This document shows, piece after piece, positions 15,291 through 23,513 of a DNA stretch of 64,000 nt (the first letter of the stretch is position 1; every line of letters begins with the position of its first letter). Both the position numbers and the translations under genes were made by a program. This DNA comes from Granulicella arctica (GTDB lineage: Bacteria > Acidobacteriota > Terriglobia > Terriglobales > Acidobacteriaceae), in the NCBI RefSeq assembly GCF_025685605.1, contig NZ_JAGTUT010000001.1:2852001-2916000 (forward strand). The letters run 5' to 3'. The notes beneath the pieces were generated by a model. That model did not search any database. It was not told the DNA's origin and saw only the letters and a program-made list of their open reading frames with translations.

Positions 15291-16715
15291 CTATTTGGCA
15301 GCAACGGTCGTCGGCATAGAAGAAAACAAGACGATCAGGCCTTCCATCAATGTGGGGTGCGTGAGAATGGCATCGCGCAAGGCCGTGTATGGCAGGTGGC
15401 CGATCATTGCGATCTGAACGGCAGACATGATCTCGCCTCCATCAACTCCAAAGACGGTAAAGCCGAGTATGCCGTCGTCCTCGGCTACCAGAGCCTTCAT
15501 GAATCCGCGGGTTTCCGACAGGGTGCGTGTGCGAAGATCTGCGGCCATCGGGATTTTGAACAGGCGATAGGCGATGTTCTTTTTCTTTGCTTCTGTCTCA
15601 CTCAGTCCGATGTGCGCCACTTCTGGATCGGTGAACAAGGCGAAGGGAACCTGTCTGCCGGTGGTGACGCGGTTACCACCGGCAAAGTTATCGCGGAGAA
15701 TGCGGAAGTCGTCAAAGGCAATGTGGGTGAACTGCGGGCTGCCGGCGACTTCGCCATTCGCCCATACTCCCGGAGCTGTGGTTTCAAGCTTCTCGTTTAC
15801 CTTGATGTGCCCGCTGGCAGTGAGTTCGACTCCTGCAAGCTCCAAGCCAATGCCATCGGTATTCGGAGTACGCCCTGTAGCGACGAGAATGTGGGTTGCT
15901 TCGATGGCTTTTGTTTGTCCGTCCTGCTTGTACGTGATGGTGACGGATTGACCCGATACACCAGAGACGCCTTCAACGGTCGCATTGAGCACAAGATCGA
16001 CGCCTTCCTCACGAAAGAGCGTTTCAAGTCCGGCACTGACGTCCGGGTCTTCACGATGCAGCAGGTTTGCGTTTCGTTCGAGTATGGAGACTTTACTACC
16101 AAGGCGGCGCATGGCCTGTGCGAATTCAAGGCCGATGTACCCGCCGCCCAAAATAAGCAGATGCTGAGGGAGCGTATCGAGCTCGAGTGCTTCAACGTGC
16201 GTGAGAGGGTTGGCTGTAGCAAGGCCGGGAATATCTTCTACGGATGCTCGCGTGCCAGTACCAATGACGACCTTCTTGCCGTGCAACTGACGCCTGGTAC
16301 CGTCCGGCAAGTCTACCTGCAGCAGTTGTGGGCCGATGAAGTAGCCTTGGCCAAGAATCAGCTCGACACCGGTAGTTTCGTAAACGCGAACGTGAATGTC
16401 GACGAGTTCTTTGACCATTTTGCGCTTGCGACCTGTAACGGCTGCCATGTCGATGGTGTAGCCCTTGCTTGCAATGCCGAATTCGGCGGCTCGCGCGAAG
16501 TACGACGCAACCTTGGCGCTATGGATAATGTTCTTGCTGGGAAGACAGGCGATGTTGGGGCAGGAACCGCCAATCCACTTGCGTTCGACCATGGCCACGC
16601 GTTGACCCTGCCTGGCAAGTGTCCAGGCGAGGAACTTCGATCCTTCGCCGCTGCCGATGACCACGAGGTCGTACTCTTCCGGAGTGACGTTCGATCCTGT
16701 GACTGTAGGTGTCAT
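15291..16715 (-). CDS. FAD-dependent pyridine nucleotide-disulfide oxidoreductase (mercuric reductase-like)
   Basis: This 474-aa class I flavoprotein has an N-terminal FAD motif (V-I-G-S-G-E-G-S), a redox pair C-P-N-I-A-C near residue 50 in the G-G-S-C frame, and an NAD(P) motif G-G-G-Y-I-G near 185. A C-terminal dimerisation domain ends in T-H-P-T-L-M-E, which supplies the catalytic His and Glu. These traits match dihydrolipoamide or mercuric reductases. The extra Hg-binding Cys pair of MerA is absent at the C-terminus, so the true partner is unknown. ATG 16715 is chosen for its GGAGGA site. It follows the protoglobin gene by 14 bases, which suggests it reduces or works with that protein. 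Confidence 0.9.
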   Translation of the reverse strand: MTPTVTGSNVTPEEYDLVVIGSGEGSKFLAWTLARQGQRVAMVERKWIGGSCPNIACLPSKNIIHSAKVASYFARAAEFGIASKGYTIDMAAVTGRKRKMVKELVDIHVRVYETTGVELILGQGYFIGPQLLQVDLPDGTRRQLHGKKVVIGTGTRASVEDIPGLATANPLTHVEALELDTLPQHLLILGGGYIGLEFAQAMRRLGSKVSILERNANLLHREDPDVSAGLETLFREEGVDLVLNATVEGVSGVSGQSVTITYKQDGQTKAIEATHILVATGRTPNTDGIGLELAGVELTASGHIKVNEKLETTAPGVWANGEVAGSPQFTHIAFDDFRILRDNFAGGNRVTTGRQVPFALFTDPEVAHIGLSETEAKKKNIAYRLFKIPMAADLRTRTLSETRGFMKALVAEDDGILGFTVFGVDGGEIMSAVQIAMIGHLPYTALRDAILTHPTLMEGLIVLFSSMPTTVAAK

Positions 16716-16729
16716 GCTTCCTCCTGTAA

Positions 16730-17341
16730 TTACCATTCGTTGCTTGTCTTCGCGAGATCCATGTAGGGTTTGGTCCAGAGAGCGATTTGCATTTGGAGCG
16801 ACCGCGTCCAGGCGAGGTGCATGCCCGCAACATCGTCATCGCTGTGACCTTTGCTGGCGAGGTAGGGCTTGATGGTGTCGATGAGGACAGCGGTGAACGC
16901 CACGACATCTCGGAACGGAACATGTGGGGTTGATGCTACCCCGTCTGATTGATTCTTCTTGACGCTCGTGTGCCGCAGCGCGATTTCCTGCTGATAGTTC
17001 AGCCAATCCCGATCGTAGGGTCGAAGGCACGTGTCCAGGATCCATTGCTCGAAGCGAAGGTTGCTTTTGGTAAGGTACTCGGGGTTGGGTTCGCCTTCCG
17101 GCGTGCGCGAGTGGCGCGCAAGATTCGGAATGCTGGCGATAATACCGCTGCGCCAGTGAGCGACAATTTGCTTTGTTTGTCCATCGAGGACTTCGCCGGC
17201 GAGGCGAAGGTAACGCTCGTCCTCGTCGGTAAAACCTACGGAGACCTTTAGAGCCTGCAACTCATCGAGTGACACGGGAGAGGTTTCTACAACAGGCGTT
17301 CCGTAGGTGTACGCGGGAATCTGATCGGCAACCTTCTTCAT
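16730..17341 (-). CDS. Protoglobin family haem protein
   Basis: This 203-aa protein matches the protoglobin family: an N-terminal extension of about 35 residues, then an all-helical globin core. The probable proximal His is in I-A-L-R-H-T near residue 124. Protoglobins bind haem and O2, CO or NO in the cytoplasm and may act as gas sensors or in redox chemistry. No output domain is attached. The start at 17341 has GGAG, which overlaps the stop of the preceding 60-aa frame, and the flavin reductase follows by 14 bases. Operon context suggests a reductase/globin pair. Family assignment is good; function is inferred. Confidence 0.88.
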   Translation of the reverse strand: MKKVADQIPAYTYGTPVVETSPVSLDELQALKVSVGFTDEDERYLRLAGEVLDGQTKQIVAHWRSGIIASIPNLARHSRTPEGEPNPEYLTKSNLRFEQWILDTCLRPYDRDWLNYQQEIALRHTSVKKNQSDGVASTPHVPFRDVVAFTAVLIDTIKPYLASKGHSDDDVAGMHLAWTRSLQMQIALWTKPYMDLAKTSNEW

Positions 17342-17349
17342 GGCAGCTC

Positions 17350-17532
17350 CTAAACAAAATCCTGGACGTGTTCTTTATACTCGAAGTTACTCAAATGATC
17401 GGAAAGCTGCTTCGTCGTACCGATCTTGAGTTCGATATGAATAAGCGATCTCTTTTTTCTCGCTTCTCCTAGATCTTCCATAACCGCGGCGTCATATGCA
17501 TATGCCAACATTTTGCTTTTGGTCTTGGCCAT
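17350..17532 (-). CDS. Small hypothetical protein upstream of the protoglobin gene
   Basis: This 60-residue frame ends 8 bases before the protoglobin start, and its stop codon forms part of the protoglobin ribosome-binding site (TTTAGGAG), a coupling arrangement. The protein is soluble and mixed-charge: basic near the N-terminus and middle, acidic at the end. It has no signal peptide and no recognised family. No strong ribosome-binding site precedes ATG 17532. It might be a leader peptide or a small regulator of the globin operon; I cannot choose. Confidence 0.4.
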   Translation of the reverse strand: MAKTKSKMLAYAYDAAVMEDLGEARKKRSLIHIELKIGTTKQLSDHLSNFEYKEHVQDFV

Positions 17533-17941
17533 AGATGTATGCTACTAACGACCTCGACTCACCTTGAGAGCTGCAGCCAGGTAGGCGCCGCTCAATAGAG
17601 TTGAATGTCGTCGCCTGCAGACACCTCAATTAGCCGCGACGAAGCCACCGAGAACAGATCTCCTTCTGTTCGGCTCCTGTTCATTTCCTGTTCGCATATC
17701 TCATTAGTTAAGCCGTAAACTCAGCGATCTGAACAACTTCAGTGCCGCGAGCTTTGCGATTCAACTTAGAATTGCTTGAAATCTCTATAAACATCCCTGT
17801 TAGCAGGTGATTCGGCCAGAGACGAGTTCGCTCCAGACTGCATCCACCACCAGAACCTCCAAAAAAACTTCGGCAGTGTAATTTGTTCCGATGCCGCCTA
17901 CCGCGTACAACTGGAGAATCTGCAATTTCCAGGGAGTGTGT
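17533..17941. other. Intergenic region between the globin cluster and alpha-L-fucosidase
   Basis: No gene is seen. It holds dispersed repeat family 3 copy 2 at 17633-17703 and must contain promoters for the divergent operons on both sides. A clear sigma-70 site could not be picked. Confidence 0.5.
17633..17703. repeat. Dispersed repeat family 3, copy 2
   Basis: Aligns with 10633-10703 with small gaps. Shared blocks are CCGCGAC, CCGAGAACAGAT and CTCCTGTTCATT. It lies in a non-coding stretch. Confidence 0.5.
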
Positions 17942-19288
17942 GTGAGATCAGGTTCGATATGCCGTTTAGCGATGGTGCTGTCTTTGATTGCCGGGGCATC
18001 GCTCTGCCAGGGGCAGAACTTTTCAGAGGTGAAGCCGTCACCGCAGACGTCCGAGTGGCAGGACCTTGAGTTCGGGGTCATCATCCACTTTGGGACGAAC
18101 ACGTTTCTCGATCGGGAGTGGGGCGATGGGACCGCTGATCCGAAGGTCTTCAACCCGACACAGGCCGACCCGGAGCAGTGGGTAAAGGCGGCGAAGGCGG
18201 CTGGTGCAAAGTACGTGGTCATGGTCGCCAAGCACCATGACGGATTTGCTCTTTGGCCGACGGGGCAGACGGATTACAGCATCAAGAACAGCCCGTGGAA
18301 GGGCGGCAAGGGCGACCTGATCCGCGAAACGTCGGACGCCGCAAAGAAGTATGGCCTGGGCTTTGGCGTGTACCTCTCGCCGTGGGATCGGCACGATCCG
18401 CGTTATAGCGATGCGGCTGCGTACGACAAGTATTACCTGGCGCTCCTGGATGAGCTTTCTTCCAACTACGGCAACCTGACGGAGTTCTGGCTGGATGGCG
18501 CGGGAAGCGGCGGCCACGTCTATGACTTCAAAAAGATTATCGAAGAGCTGCGGGTGAGCCAGCCGAATGTGCAGGTGTTCGCAGATACGGCGCTCTTTGA
18601 GTACGGCGATATCCGGTGGGTAGGGAATGAGGCGGGCACGATCCCGTTCCAGAATTGGAATGTGATCGATCGGCACGGCTATCTGCGATGGCGGCCGGTG
18701 GAGGTGGACACGCCGCTGCACAAGCTGCATTGGTTCTGGCATCCGAATGACGAGGCTACGCTGAAGAGCGTCGATGAGTTGGTGAAGACGTATGAGGAGT
18801 CGGTCGGGCGCGGCGGTCAGTTGATGCTGGGACTTGCGCCAGATAGCCGCGGACTGCTGCCGGACGCGGATGTGCGTCGGCTGGCTGAGTTCGGTGATGC
18901 GGTGCGCAAGATGCATGCGAACGATCTGGCGAAGCAACATTTGACGCTCGATGCGAATGCGAAGAATGCGTTTGACGACGATCCGGATACCTTCTGGTCG
19001 GCGCCCGCGGGGTCCCATGCGTCGACGCTTGAGGTGGCGTTTGCGAAGCCGGTGACGTTCGATCGTGCGGAGACGATGGAGTGGCTGAACGATGGTCAGC
19101 ATGTGCAGGAGTATGCCATTGACGCCATGGAAGGCGGGACGTGGAAGACCGTTGCGCGGAGCTATGCGATAGGTCACAAGAAGGTTGATTCGTTTCCAGC
19201 GGTGACGGCTACGAAGGTGCGGCTCCGGATCATTGCCAGTTCGAGTGAGGCGCATATTCGAGAGTTGCGGTTGTACCGGACGCCTTAG
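17942..19288 (+). CDS. Exported alpha-L-fucosidase (GH29) with C-terminal F5/8-type domain
   Basis: This 448-aa GH29 enzyme removes alpha-linked L-fucose from glycans outside the cytoplasm. The catalytic barrel includes I-I-H-F-G, A-K-H-H-D-G-F-A-L-W-P and the nucleophile motif F-W-L-D-G with Asp185. A discoidin/F5/8-type beta-sandwich covers about 330-446, starting with D-D-D-P-D-T-F-W. GTG 17942 is chosen because AGGGAG lies just upstream and it gives a short signal peptide with Arg at both ends of the n-region; ATG 17972 or 17891 are alternatives. Cleavage near S-L-C or C-Q-G would leave Gln first. It is followed by repeats and the GlcNAc genes on the opposite strand. Confidence 0.9.
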   Translation: MRSGSICRLAMVLSLIAGASLCQGQNFSEVKPSPQTSEWQDLEFGVIIHFGTNTFLDREWGDGTADPKVFNPTQADPEQWVKAAKAAGAKYVVMVAKHHDGFALWPTGQTDYSIKNSPWKGGKGDLIRETSDAAKKYGLGFGVYLSPWDRHDPRYSDAAAYDKYYLALLDELSSNYGNLTEFWLDGAGSGGHVYDFKKIIEELRVSQPNVQVFADTALFEYGDIRWVGNEAGTIPFQNWNVIDRHGYLRWRPVEVDTPLHKLHWFWHPNDEATLKSVDELVKTYEESVGRGGQLMLGLAPDSRGLLPDADVRRLAEFGDAVRKMHANDLAKQHLTLDANAKNAFDDDPDTFWSAPAGSHASTLEVAFAKPVTFDRAETMEWLNDGQHVQEYAIDAMEGGTWKTVARSYAIGHKKVDSFPAVTATKVRLRIIASSSEAHIRELRLYRTP

Positions 19289-19320
19289 CCGTGAGCTTTG
19301 TGGTTGTGGAGAGGAAGGCT

Positions 19321-19438
19321 TAACACGGATCAGTGCGGATGAACGGATAAGGACGGATGATGCAGTTCCTTTTGGGAAGGAGAACTAGAACGCAAGGGCA
19401 ACCGCAGGTCCTTCGACTTCACTCAGGATGACAGTGTT
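19321..19438. repeat. Dispersed repeat family 2, copy 3
   Basis: Starts with AACACGGATCAGTGCGGATG and continues through a CAGTTCCTTTTGGGAAGGAG block and a GCAGGTCCTTCGACTTCACT block with AGGATGACAG. It forms a tandem pair with the copy at 19461. Confidence 0.6.
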
Positions 19439-19460
19439 TTGGGGTGGGGAAGGAGGGCCT

Positions 19461-19550
19461 GACACGGATCAGTGCGGATGAGGCCGATTAGTGCAGACGC
19501 AGGTTCCCTTCGGGAATGACAATTAGAAAACAAGAGCAGAAACAAGAACA
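19461..19550. repeat. Dispersed repeat family 2, copy 4
   Basis: Starts with GACACGGATCAGTGCGGATG, then GCAGACGCAGGTTCCCTTCG with GGAATGACAATTAGAA and an A-rich tail. It repeats the copy at 19321 with a period of about 140 bases. Together they fill the gap between the fucosidase and the convergent GlcNAc kinase gene. Confidence 0.6.
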
Positions 19551-19583
19551 AAAGATCGAGCTAGAGGGTGCGGGCTTGTCTGA

Positions 19584-20507
19584 TTAAGGCGTTTGGCGGT
19601 GGGTGCGGGCGCGCCATAGGGCACCGGCGATGGGGTCGACTACGCCTGGCAGGGCGATGAGTGTGGGGAACTCCTGGTGGAGGGCGTCGACAAGGGCTTC
19701 CCGGACCGGTGCTACCTTTTCGAGGATGCTTCCGGCGAAGGCTACCGATGGTACCCAGTCCTTATCGTGCGAGGCGCTTTGGAGGCGCTTCGCGATCAGG
19801 CCGGCCAGGTAAGCGAGGTCGACGCCCTCCTTGCGCAGTACGGCCAGCGCGATTGGGTCGCCCTGCTCTGCGCAGGCAAGGACAATCTCTGCGAGGCGGG
19901 AGAAGTCGGGTGCGGGGATGCTGTTTGCGTACTCGATGAGAAGTTCGAGCGAGCCGATCTGCCAGAAGTCCATGATGGCGGTTCGGAGCAGGGTAGGACG
20001 ACCTTCGTCCATGGCGAGAAAGGCAGCGCGAACACCCTCGTGGCCGATCCGATGGCCGGAGCCTTGATCGGCGATGGCCGGACCCCAGCCCCCGGCGGTG
20101 GTGAGTCGGCCATCCTGATAACGGCCGGCGACGTTTGAGCCTGTGCCAGCGAGGACGAGAACGCCGGGTCCGCCCTGGAAGGCGGCATCGAGCGCGATTT
20201 CGACGTCGCCGAGGAGCAGGAGCTCGCCGGAAATCTTCGCTTTGAAGGCTGAGTTAAGCCAGTCGGTGACGAGCGGTACGCTTTCGCCTGCTGTGCCGAT
20301 GCAGGTGCGGGTGATGGCATCCATCGACACGCCGGAGAGCAAGGTGAGGCTGTCGAGCGCGTTATCGAGGTTGCGCTGGACGGTGGCTGCGTCGGCGCGC
20401 ATCCGCTTGATGGTGCCGGTGCGTACGCGGGCGAGTTCGGTGGTCTCGTCGGCCAGCAGGAAGTCAGCCTTGGTGCCGCCGGCGTCGACGGCTAGAAAAA
20501 ATGCCAT
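19584..20507 (-). CDS. N-acetylglucosamine kinase-like protein (BadF/BadG ATPase family)
   Basis: This 307-aa actin-fold kinase has the phosphate-1 motif D-A-G-G-T-K near residue 8, a phosphate-2 region V-L-A-G-T-G-S near 117, and an A-F-A-G-S-I adenosine motif near 262. The G-W-G-P-x-x-x-D-Q-G-S-G-H motif near 139-151 is typical of eukaryote-like GlcNAc kinases in this family. It would phosphorylate GlcNAc or glucosamine in the cytoplasm. It lies 6 bases after the SIS-domain deaminase gene, so the two form a small amino-sugar catabolic operon. A GlcNAc-6-P deacetylase is not encoded in the window. Confidence 0.85.
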   Translation of the reverse strand: MAFFLAVDAGGTKADFLLADETTELARVRTGTIKRMRADAATVQRNLDNALDSLTLLSGVSMDAITRTCIGTAGESVPLVTDWLNSAFKAKISGELLLLGDVEIALDAAFQGGPGVLVLAGTGSNVAGRYQDGRLTTAGGWGPAIADQGSGHRIGHEGVRAAFLAMDEGRPTLLRTAIMDFWQIGSLELLIEYANSIPAPDFSRLAEIVLACAEQGDPIALAVLRKEGVDLAYLAGLIAKRLQSASHDKDWVPSVAFAGSILEKVAPVREALVDALHQEFPTLIALPGVVDPIAGALWRARTHRQTP

Positions 20508-20513
20508 GCTCGG

Positions 20514-21650
20514 CTACTCCTGGACGACGGCCTTGACGAGGTTGCGGGGATGGTCGACGTCGATGCCGTTGTTGATGGCCATGAAGTAGGCAAACATCTG
20601 GAGCGGAACGATTTCGCTGATGACGAGCACGGCCTCGGGCGCGGGGAGGACCGGGATGGTATGGGTGGCGAGTGAGGCAACGGTTTCGTCTCCATCATTG
20701 GCGACGGCGAGGATGTTTGCGCCCTGCTCGCGCATATCGCGCATGAGCTGGACGATCTTCTCGTAGCGCTGCACGGAGTCGGGGTCGTTGTGGTCGACCG
20801 TGGCGATCATGACGAGGGGTGTGCCTTCACCGACGAGCGCATTGGGGCCGTGCTTCAGCTCGCCGCTGGGATAGCCCTCGGCGTGGAGGTAGGCGGATTC
20901 CTTGAGCTTCAACGCGCCTTCCCGGGCGATGGGGTAGTGGACGCCGCGGCCCAGAAAGAGGAAGCTTTGGGCGTCGCCATATGCGGCGGCGATGTCGCGG
21001 ACGGTCGTCTCCCAAGCGGCGAGCTGCGCCGCGATGGTGTCGGGTACTGTCGCAAGCTCCTGCAGTCGCAGGGCGATCGCTTCAGGCTCGAGTGAATCCT
21101 GCGACTCCGCGGCCATGAGGGCGAGCAGGTTCAATACGAGGAGCTGCGCGGTAAAGCTCTTGGTTGCCGGGATAGCCCGCTCGCGTCCAGCCTCCGTAGG
21201 GAAGGATGCGGTGGCCTCGCGTGCCATGGTGGAGGCGGCGACGTTGGTGACGGCGAGGGTTGCGTGACCGGCGGCGTTCGCCTTGCGGAGTGCGGCAAGG
21301 GTGTCGGCGGTCTCGCCGGATTGCGAGACGACGAGGATGGCCGCGTTTTTAAGCGCCTTCTCGTTGCGGTAGCAGTACTCGCTGGCGTACTCAACGTCGA
21401 CGGCGATCCCGCTGAGATCCTCGATCAACAGCTCGGCGACCATGCCAGCGTGGCGGCTGGAGCCGCTGGCCGTGATGACAATCTCGCCCCTGGTTGCAGC
21501 GAGCCAGGTCTGGATGGGAGCGCAGATTTCGGGGTGAAAGCGGCCACCGGCGACGAAGCGGTCGAAGGTAGCGGCGAGGGTGGCGGGCTGCTCGTGGATC
21601 TCGCGAAGCATCCAGTGCGCGAAGGGGCTTGGTGTCGGGGTCTCTGGCAT
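20514..21650 (-). CDS. Double-SIS glucosamine-6-phosphate deaminase/isomerase (NagB-II type)
   Basis: This 378-aa protein has two SIS domains at about 45-180 and 210-350, with sugar-phosphate motifs such as T-A-S-G-S-S and S-Q-S-G-E-T-A-D-T, and ends D-V-D-H-P-R-N-L-x-K-x-V like the isomerase half of GlmS. The N-terminal glutaminase domain of GlmS, with its catalytic Cys, is absent. Such shortened proteins usually work as ammonia-releasing glucosamine-6-phosphate deaminases. Pairing with a GlcNAc kinase supports this role. ATG 21650 is used; a TTG nine bases upstream is possible. The promoter is probably in the 75 bases shared with the divergent tRNA-Gly gene. Confidence 0.85.
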   Translation of the reverse strand: MPETPTPSPFAHWMLREIHEQPATLAATFDRFVAGGRFHPEICAPIQTWLAATRGEIVITASGSSRHAGMVAELLIEDLSGIAVDVEYASEYCYRNEKALKNAAILVVSQSGETADTLAALRKANAAGHATLAVTNVAASTMAREATASFPTEAGRERAIPATKSFTAQLLVLNLLALMAAESQDSLEPEAIALRLQELATVPDTIAAQLAAWETTVRDIAAAYGDAQSFLFLGRGVHYPIAREGALKLKESAYLHAEGYPSGELKHGPNALVGEGTPLVMIATVDHNDPDSVQRYEKIVQLMRDMREQGANILAVANDGDETVASLATHTIPVLPAPEAVLVISEIVPLQMFAYFMAINNGIDVDHPRNLVKAVVQE

Positions 21651-21684
21651 ATCGTTCAACCATGATGATACCGTCTGTTTGGTC

Positions 21685-21713
21685 TTGTCAGGGCTGGTCT
21701 AAGCTTTGATACA
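21685..21713 (+). promoter_or_regulatory. Possible promoter of tRNA-Gly
   Basis: TTGTCA at 21685-21690, then 17 bases, then GATACA at 21708-21713. The -35 is good and the -10 weak. The start would fall a few bases before the tRNA. Confidence 0.35.
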
Positions 21714-21726
21714 CTACGGGAGTCGC

Positions 21727-21801
21727 GCGGGAGTAGTTCAGTGGCAGAACGCCACCTTCCCAAGGTGGATGTCGCCGGTTCGATCCCGGTCTCCCGCTCC
21801 A
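21727..21801 (+). tRNA. tRNA-Gly (anticodon CCC)
   Basis: A 75-base cloverleaf with acceptor GCGGGAG/CTCCCGC, anticodon stem CCACC/GGTGG around the loop TTCCCAA, T-arm CCGG-TTCGATC-CCGG, discriminator T and encoded CCA at 21799-21801. The CCC anticodon reads GGG glycine codons. Confidence 0.95.
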
Positions 21802-22380
21802 AAGAATCAAGTGTTTGGTGGCTTTTGAGCAAGATTCGAGGGCACTTAGAAGGCAAACCAACGACAGTACCAGATTGAAGGGCACTATAGAGAAGAGGCA
21901 CCTACCCTGTGTGCTTCTTCTTCGCCTATATGGCAATGCAAATTGCTACAGGGCGCGCACTCCTGAACAACTCTGTGAAATGAGTGAGTGGCTGATGCTT
22001 TGCAGGCCTGGCTCCTTGATGCCAGATGTCGACAGTGAGTCTGGAGTCAGAGCGCCTCGGCAATTCCTGCGCTACTTTTTAGTGATTCATGCTTCTCTGT
22101 CAAGAGGCTAGACGTACGAAACGATGCTTATTCTGCACTCTGCTACAACCAAAGCACACTGAGAATTCGATAGCTGGACCGCTCGCATTTCGATGTCCTA
22201 CTGTGCACAAGGTGGGCGCTTGCTGAGGTATTGAGAGGTAGAGATGGAACACCTCTATCTCGTCCATGAATGGATCAGCGCGCCTTCTTTATGGACAACT
22301 CTCTGGTTTCTTTCGAGACTCAGAATCCTCCTCTTCCCGCCTGCGTCTAAATCCTGAGAATCAAGATGAAGGAGTTACAC
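21802..22380. other. Long intergenic region after tRNA-Gly
   Basis: About 580 bases without a convincing gene. A 98-codon frame at 21815-22111 has no ribosome-binding site and no protein-like features. I found no integrase, no repeat of the tRNA 3' end, and no clear terminator. It is a possible site for an unrecognised small RNA. Confidence 0.45.
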
Positions 22381-23112
22381 ATGGCGAAGGTTGTTCTGAT
22401 CACAGGTGCAAATAAAGGCATTGGTTTTGAAGTAGCCCGTCAACTTGGACGCTCCGGATTTATCGTTCTACTTGGCGCACGCGACGCCTCACGTGGCGAA
22501 GCAGCCGCGGCAAAGCTTCGTGCTGAGGGCTCTGACGTTCGCCCTGTGATTGCAGACCTTGATCGTGCGGGTGAGACAGCTACTGCACTGGCGGGGCAGA
22601 TCCAGAAGGAGTTCGGTCACCTTGACGTTCTTATCAACAACGCGGGTGCTTTCGATCTCACTGGCGGCGACGGCCCGGCAAGCACCGTGTCCATCGACGC
22701 GTTGAAGCGCACCTTCGCCACCAACTTCTTTGGCACCGTCGAGTTTACGCAGCCTCTTCTGATGTTGCTTCGCGCCGCCGAAAGCGCACGCATCGTTAAC
22801 GTCTCCAGCGGCCTCGGTTCCGTCGGGCTCAACAGCGATGCGACTTCACCCTTCTACGCCGTCAAACCTCTCGGCTATAACGCGTCTAAAGCCGCGCTGA
22901 ATATGTTCACCGCAAACCTCGCATGGGAGTTGCGTGACACGAAGATAAAAGTCAACTCCATCTGCCCCGGCTTTACCGCAACAGACCTCAACGGCAACAC
23001 CGGCACCCAGACCATCGAAGAGGGCGCGATCGCCATCGTTCGCTTTGCGCAACAGCCCGACGACAGCCCGACTGGCGGCTTTTTCCATAAAGATGGCACC
23101 TACCCGTGGTAG
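22381..23112 (+). CDS. Short-chain dehydrogenase/reductase
   Basis: This 243-aa classical SDR has the cofactor motif T-G-A-N-K-G-I-G near residues 8-15, N-N-A-G near 86, the catalytic Ser in V-S-S-G, and Y-N-A-S-K with Tyr and Lys near 169-173. The substitution pattern resembles NADPH-dependent carbonyl reductases. AAGGAG lies 9 bases upstream of ATG 22381, which rules out the upstream ATG 22366. It stands alone, with long intergenic regions on both sides. It would reduce a carbonyl compound in the cytoplasm; the substrate is unknown. Confidence 0.88.
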   Translation: MAKVVLITGANKGIGFEVARQLGRSGFIVLLGARDASRGEAAAAKLRAEGSDVRPVIADLDRAGETATALAGQIQKEFGHLDVLINNAGAFDLTGGDGPASTVSIDALKRTFATNFFGTVEFTQPLLMLLRAAESARIVNVSSGLGSVGLNSDATSPFYAVKPLGYNASKAALNMFTANLAWELRDTKIKVNSICPGFTATDLNGNTGTQTIEEGAIAIVRFAQQPDDSPTGGFFHKDGTYPW

Positions 23113-23472
23113 CGCGGCTTGACGGTATGTCCACCCGAGGGGACAGGCGCGGCAGCATCGAATATGAGTTGAATAATTGGCACAGCAGTCTAGCGGCGGC
23201 TTGGGAATGTTTCTCGATTCGACTCGTGGCATGATCGAGCGGGCAATGTAGCCACTCAAGCTACGGTTCCCGCGGAGTTTGCTTTGAGGCAAGCTCGAGG
23301 GTTGATCTGCTTTAGCAAAAAATCCCCACACCTCCGTATTAAAGAACCTGGGGAGTGAGCGAGGTAGAAAGGATACTTTCCTGGAGGTTAGGAGAGGGGG
23401 ACCAGGTCTGTATCCCTATGCCAGACGGAAGGTCGATGAGGCCGTGGCGATCCGCGTGACAAATGCTCGTTT

Positions 23473-23490
23473 TGTCAAATATATTTGACA
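23473..23490. promoter_or_regulatory. Perfect 18-base palindromic operator
   Basis: TGTCAAATATATTTGACA is a perfect palindrome. Its last six bases are also the -35 box TTGACA of the operon promoter. A half-site TGTCAAA recurs at 23520-23526. It precedes an operon containing an XRE regulator, so autorepression is the likely role. Confidence 0.75.
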
Positions 23491-23513
23491 TCAGTTCGAG
23501 AAACATCTACATT
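23485..23513 (+). promoter_or_regulatory. Sigma-70 promoter of the membrane protein/XRE operon
   Basis: Consensus -35 TTGACA at 23485-23490, a 17-base spacer, and -10 TACATT at 23508-23513. The palindrome covers the -35, so a bound repressor would block RNA polymerase. Confidence 0.65.

Noticed and set aside
15291..16715. Naming the flavoprotein mercuric reductase (merA)
   Set aside because: The C-terminal Cys pair and N-terminal heavy-metal domain of MerA are absent and no other mer gene is near.
15357..16766. Long plus-strand open frame (469 codons) opposite the flavoprotein gene
   Set aside because: It is the mirror of a clear oxidoreductase gene with intact motifs; its own sequence shows no domain and is Cys-rich in the way of antisense frames.
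18038..19255. Minus-strand open frame of 405 codons over the GH29 gene
   Set aside because: An antisense shadow of the fucosidase, Arg/Ile/His-rich and without any domain.
20514..21650. Naming the SIS protein glmS
   Set aside because: The N-terminal glutaminase domain is missing, so it cannot be a complete glucosamine-6-phosphate synthase.
21815..22111. 98-codon frame after tRNA-Gly
   Set aside because: No ribosome-binding site, no recognisable composition or domain, and it starts just after the tRNA.
21727..22380. tRNA-Gly as an integration site of a mobile island
   Set aside because: No integrase gene and no repeat of the tRNA 3' end were found downstream within the window.
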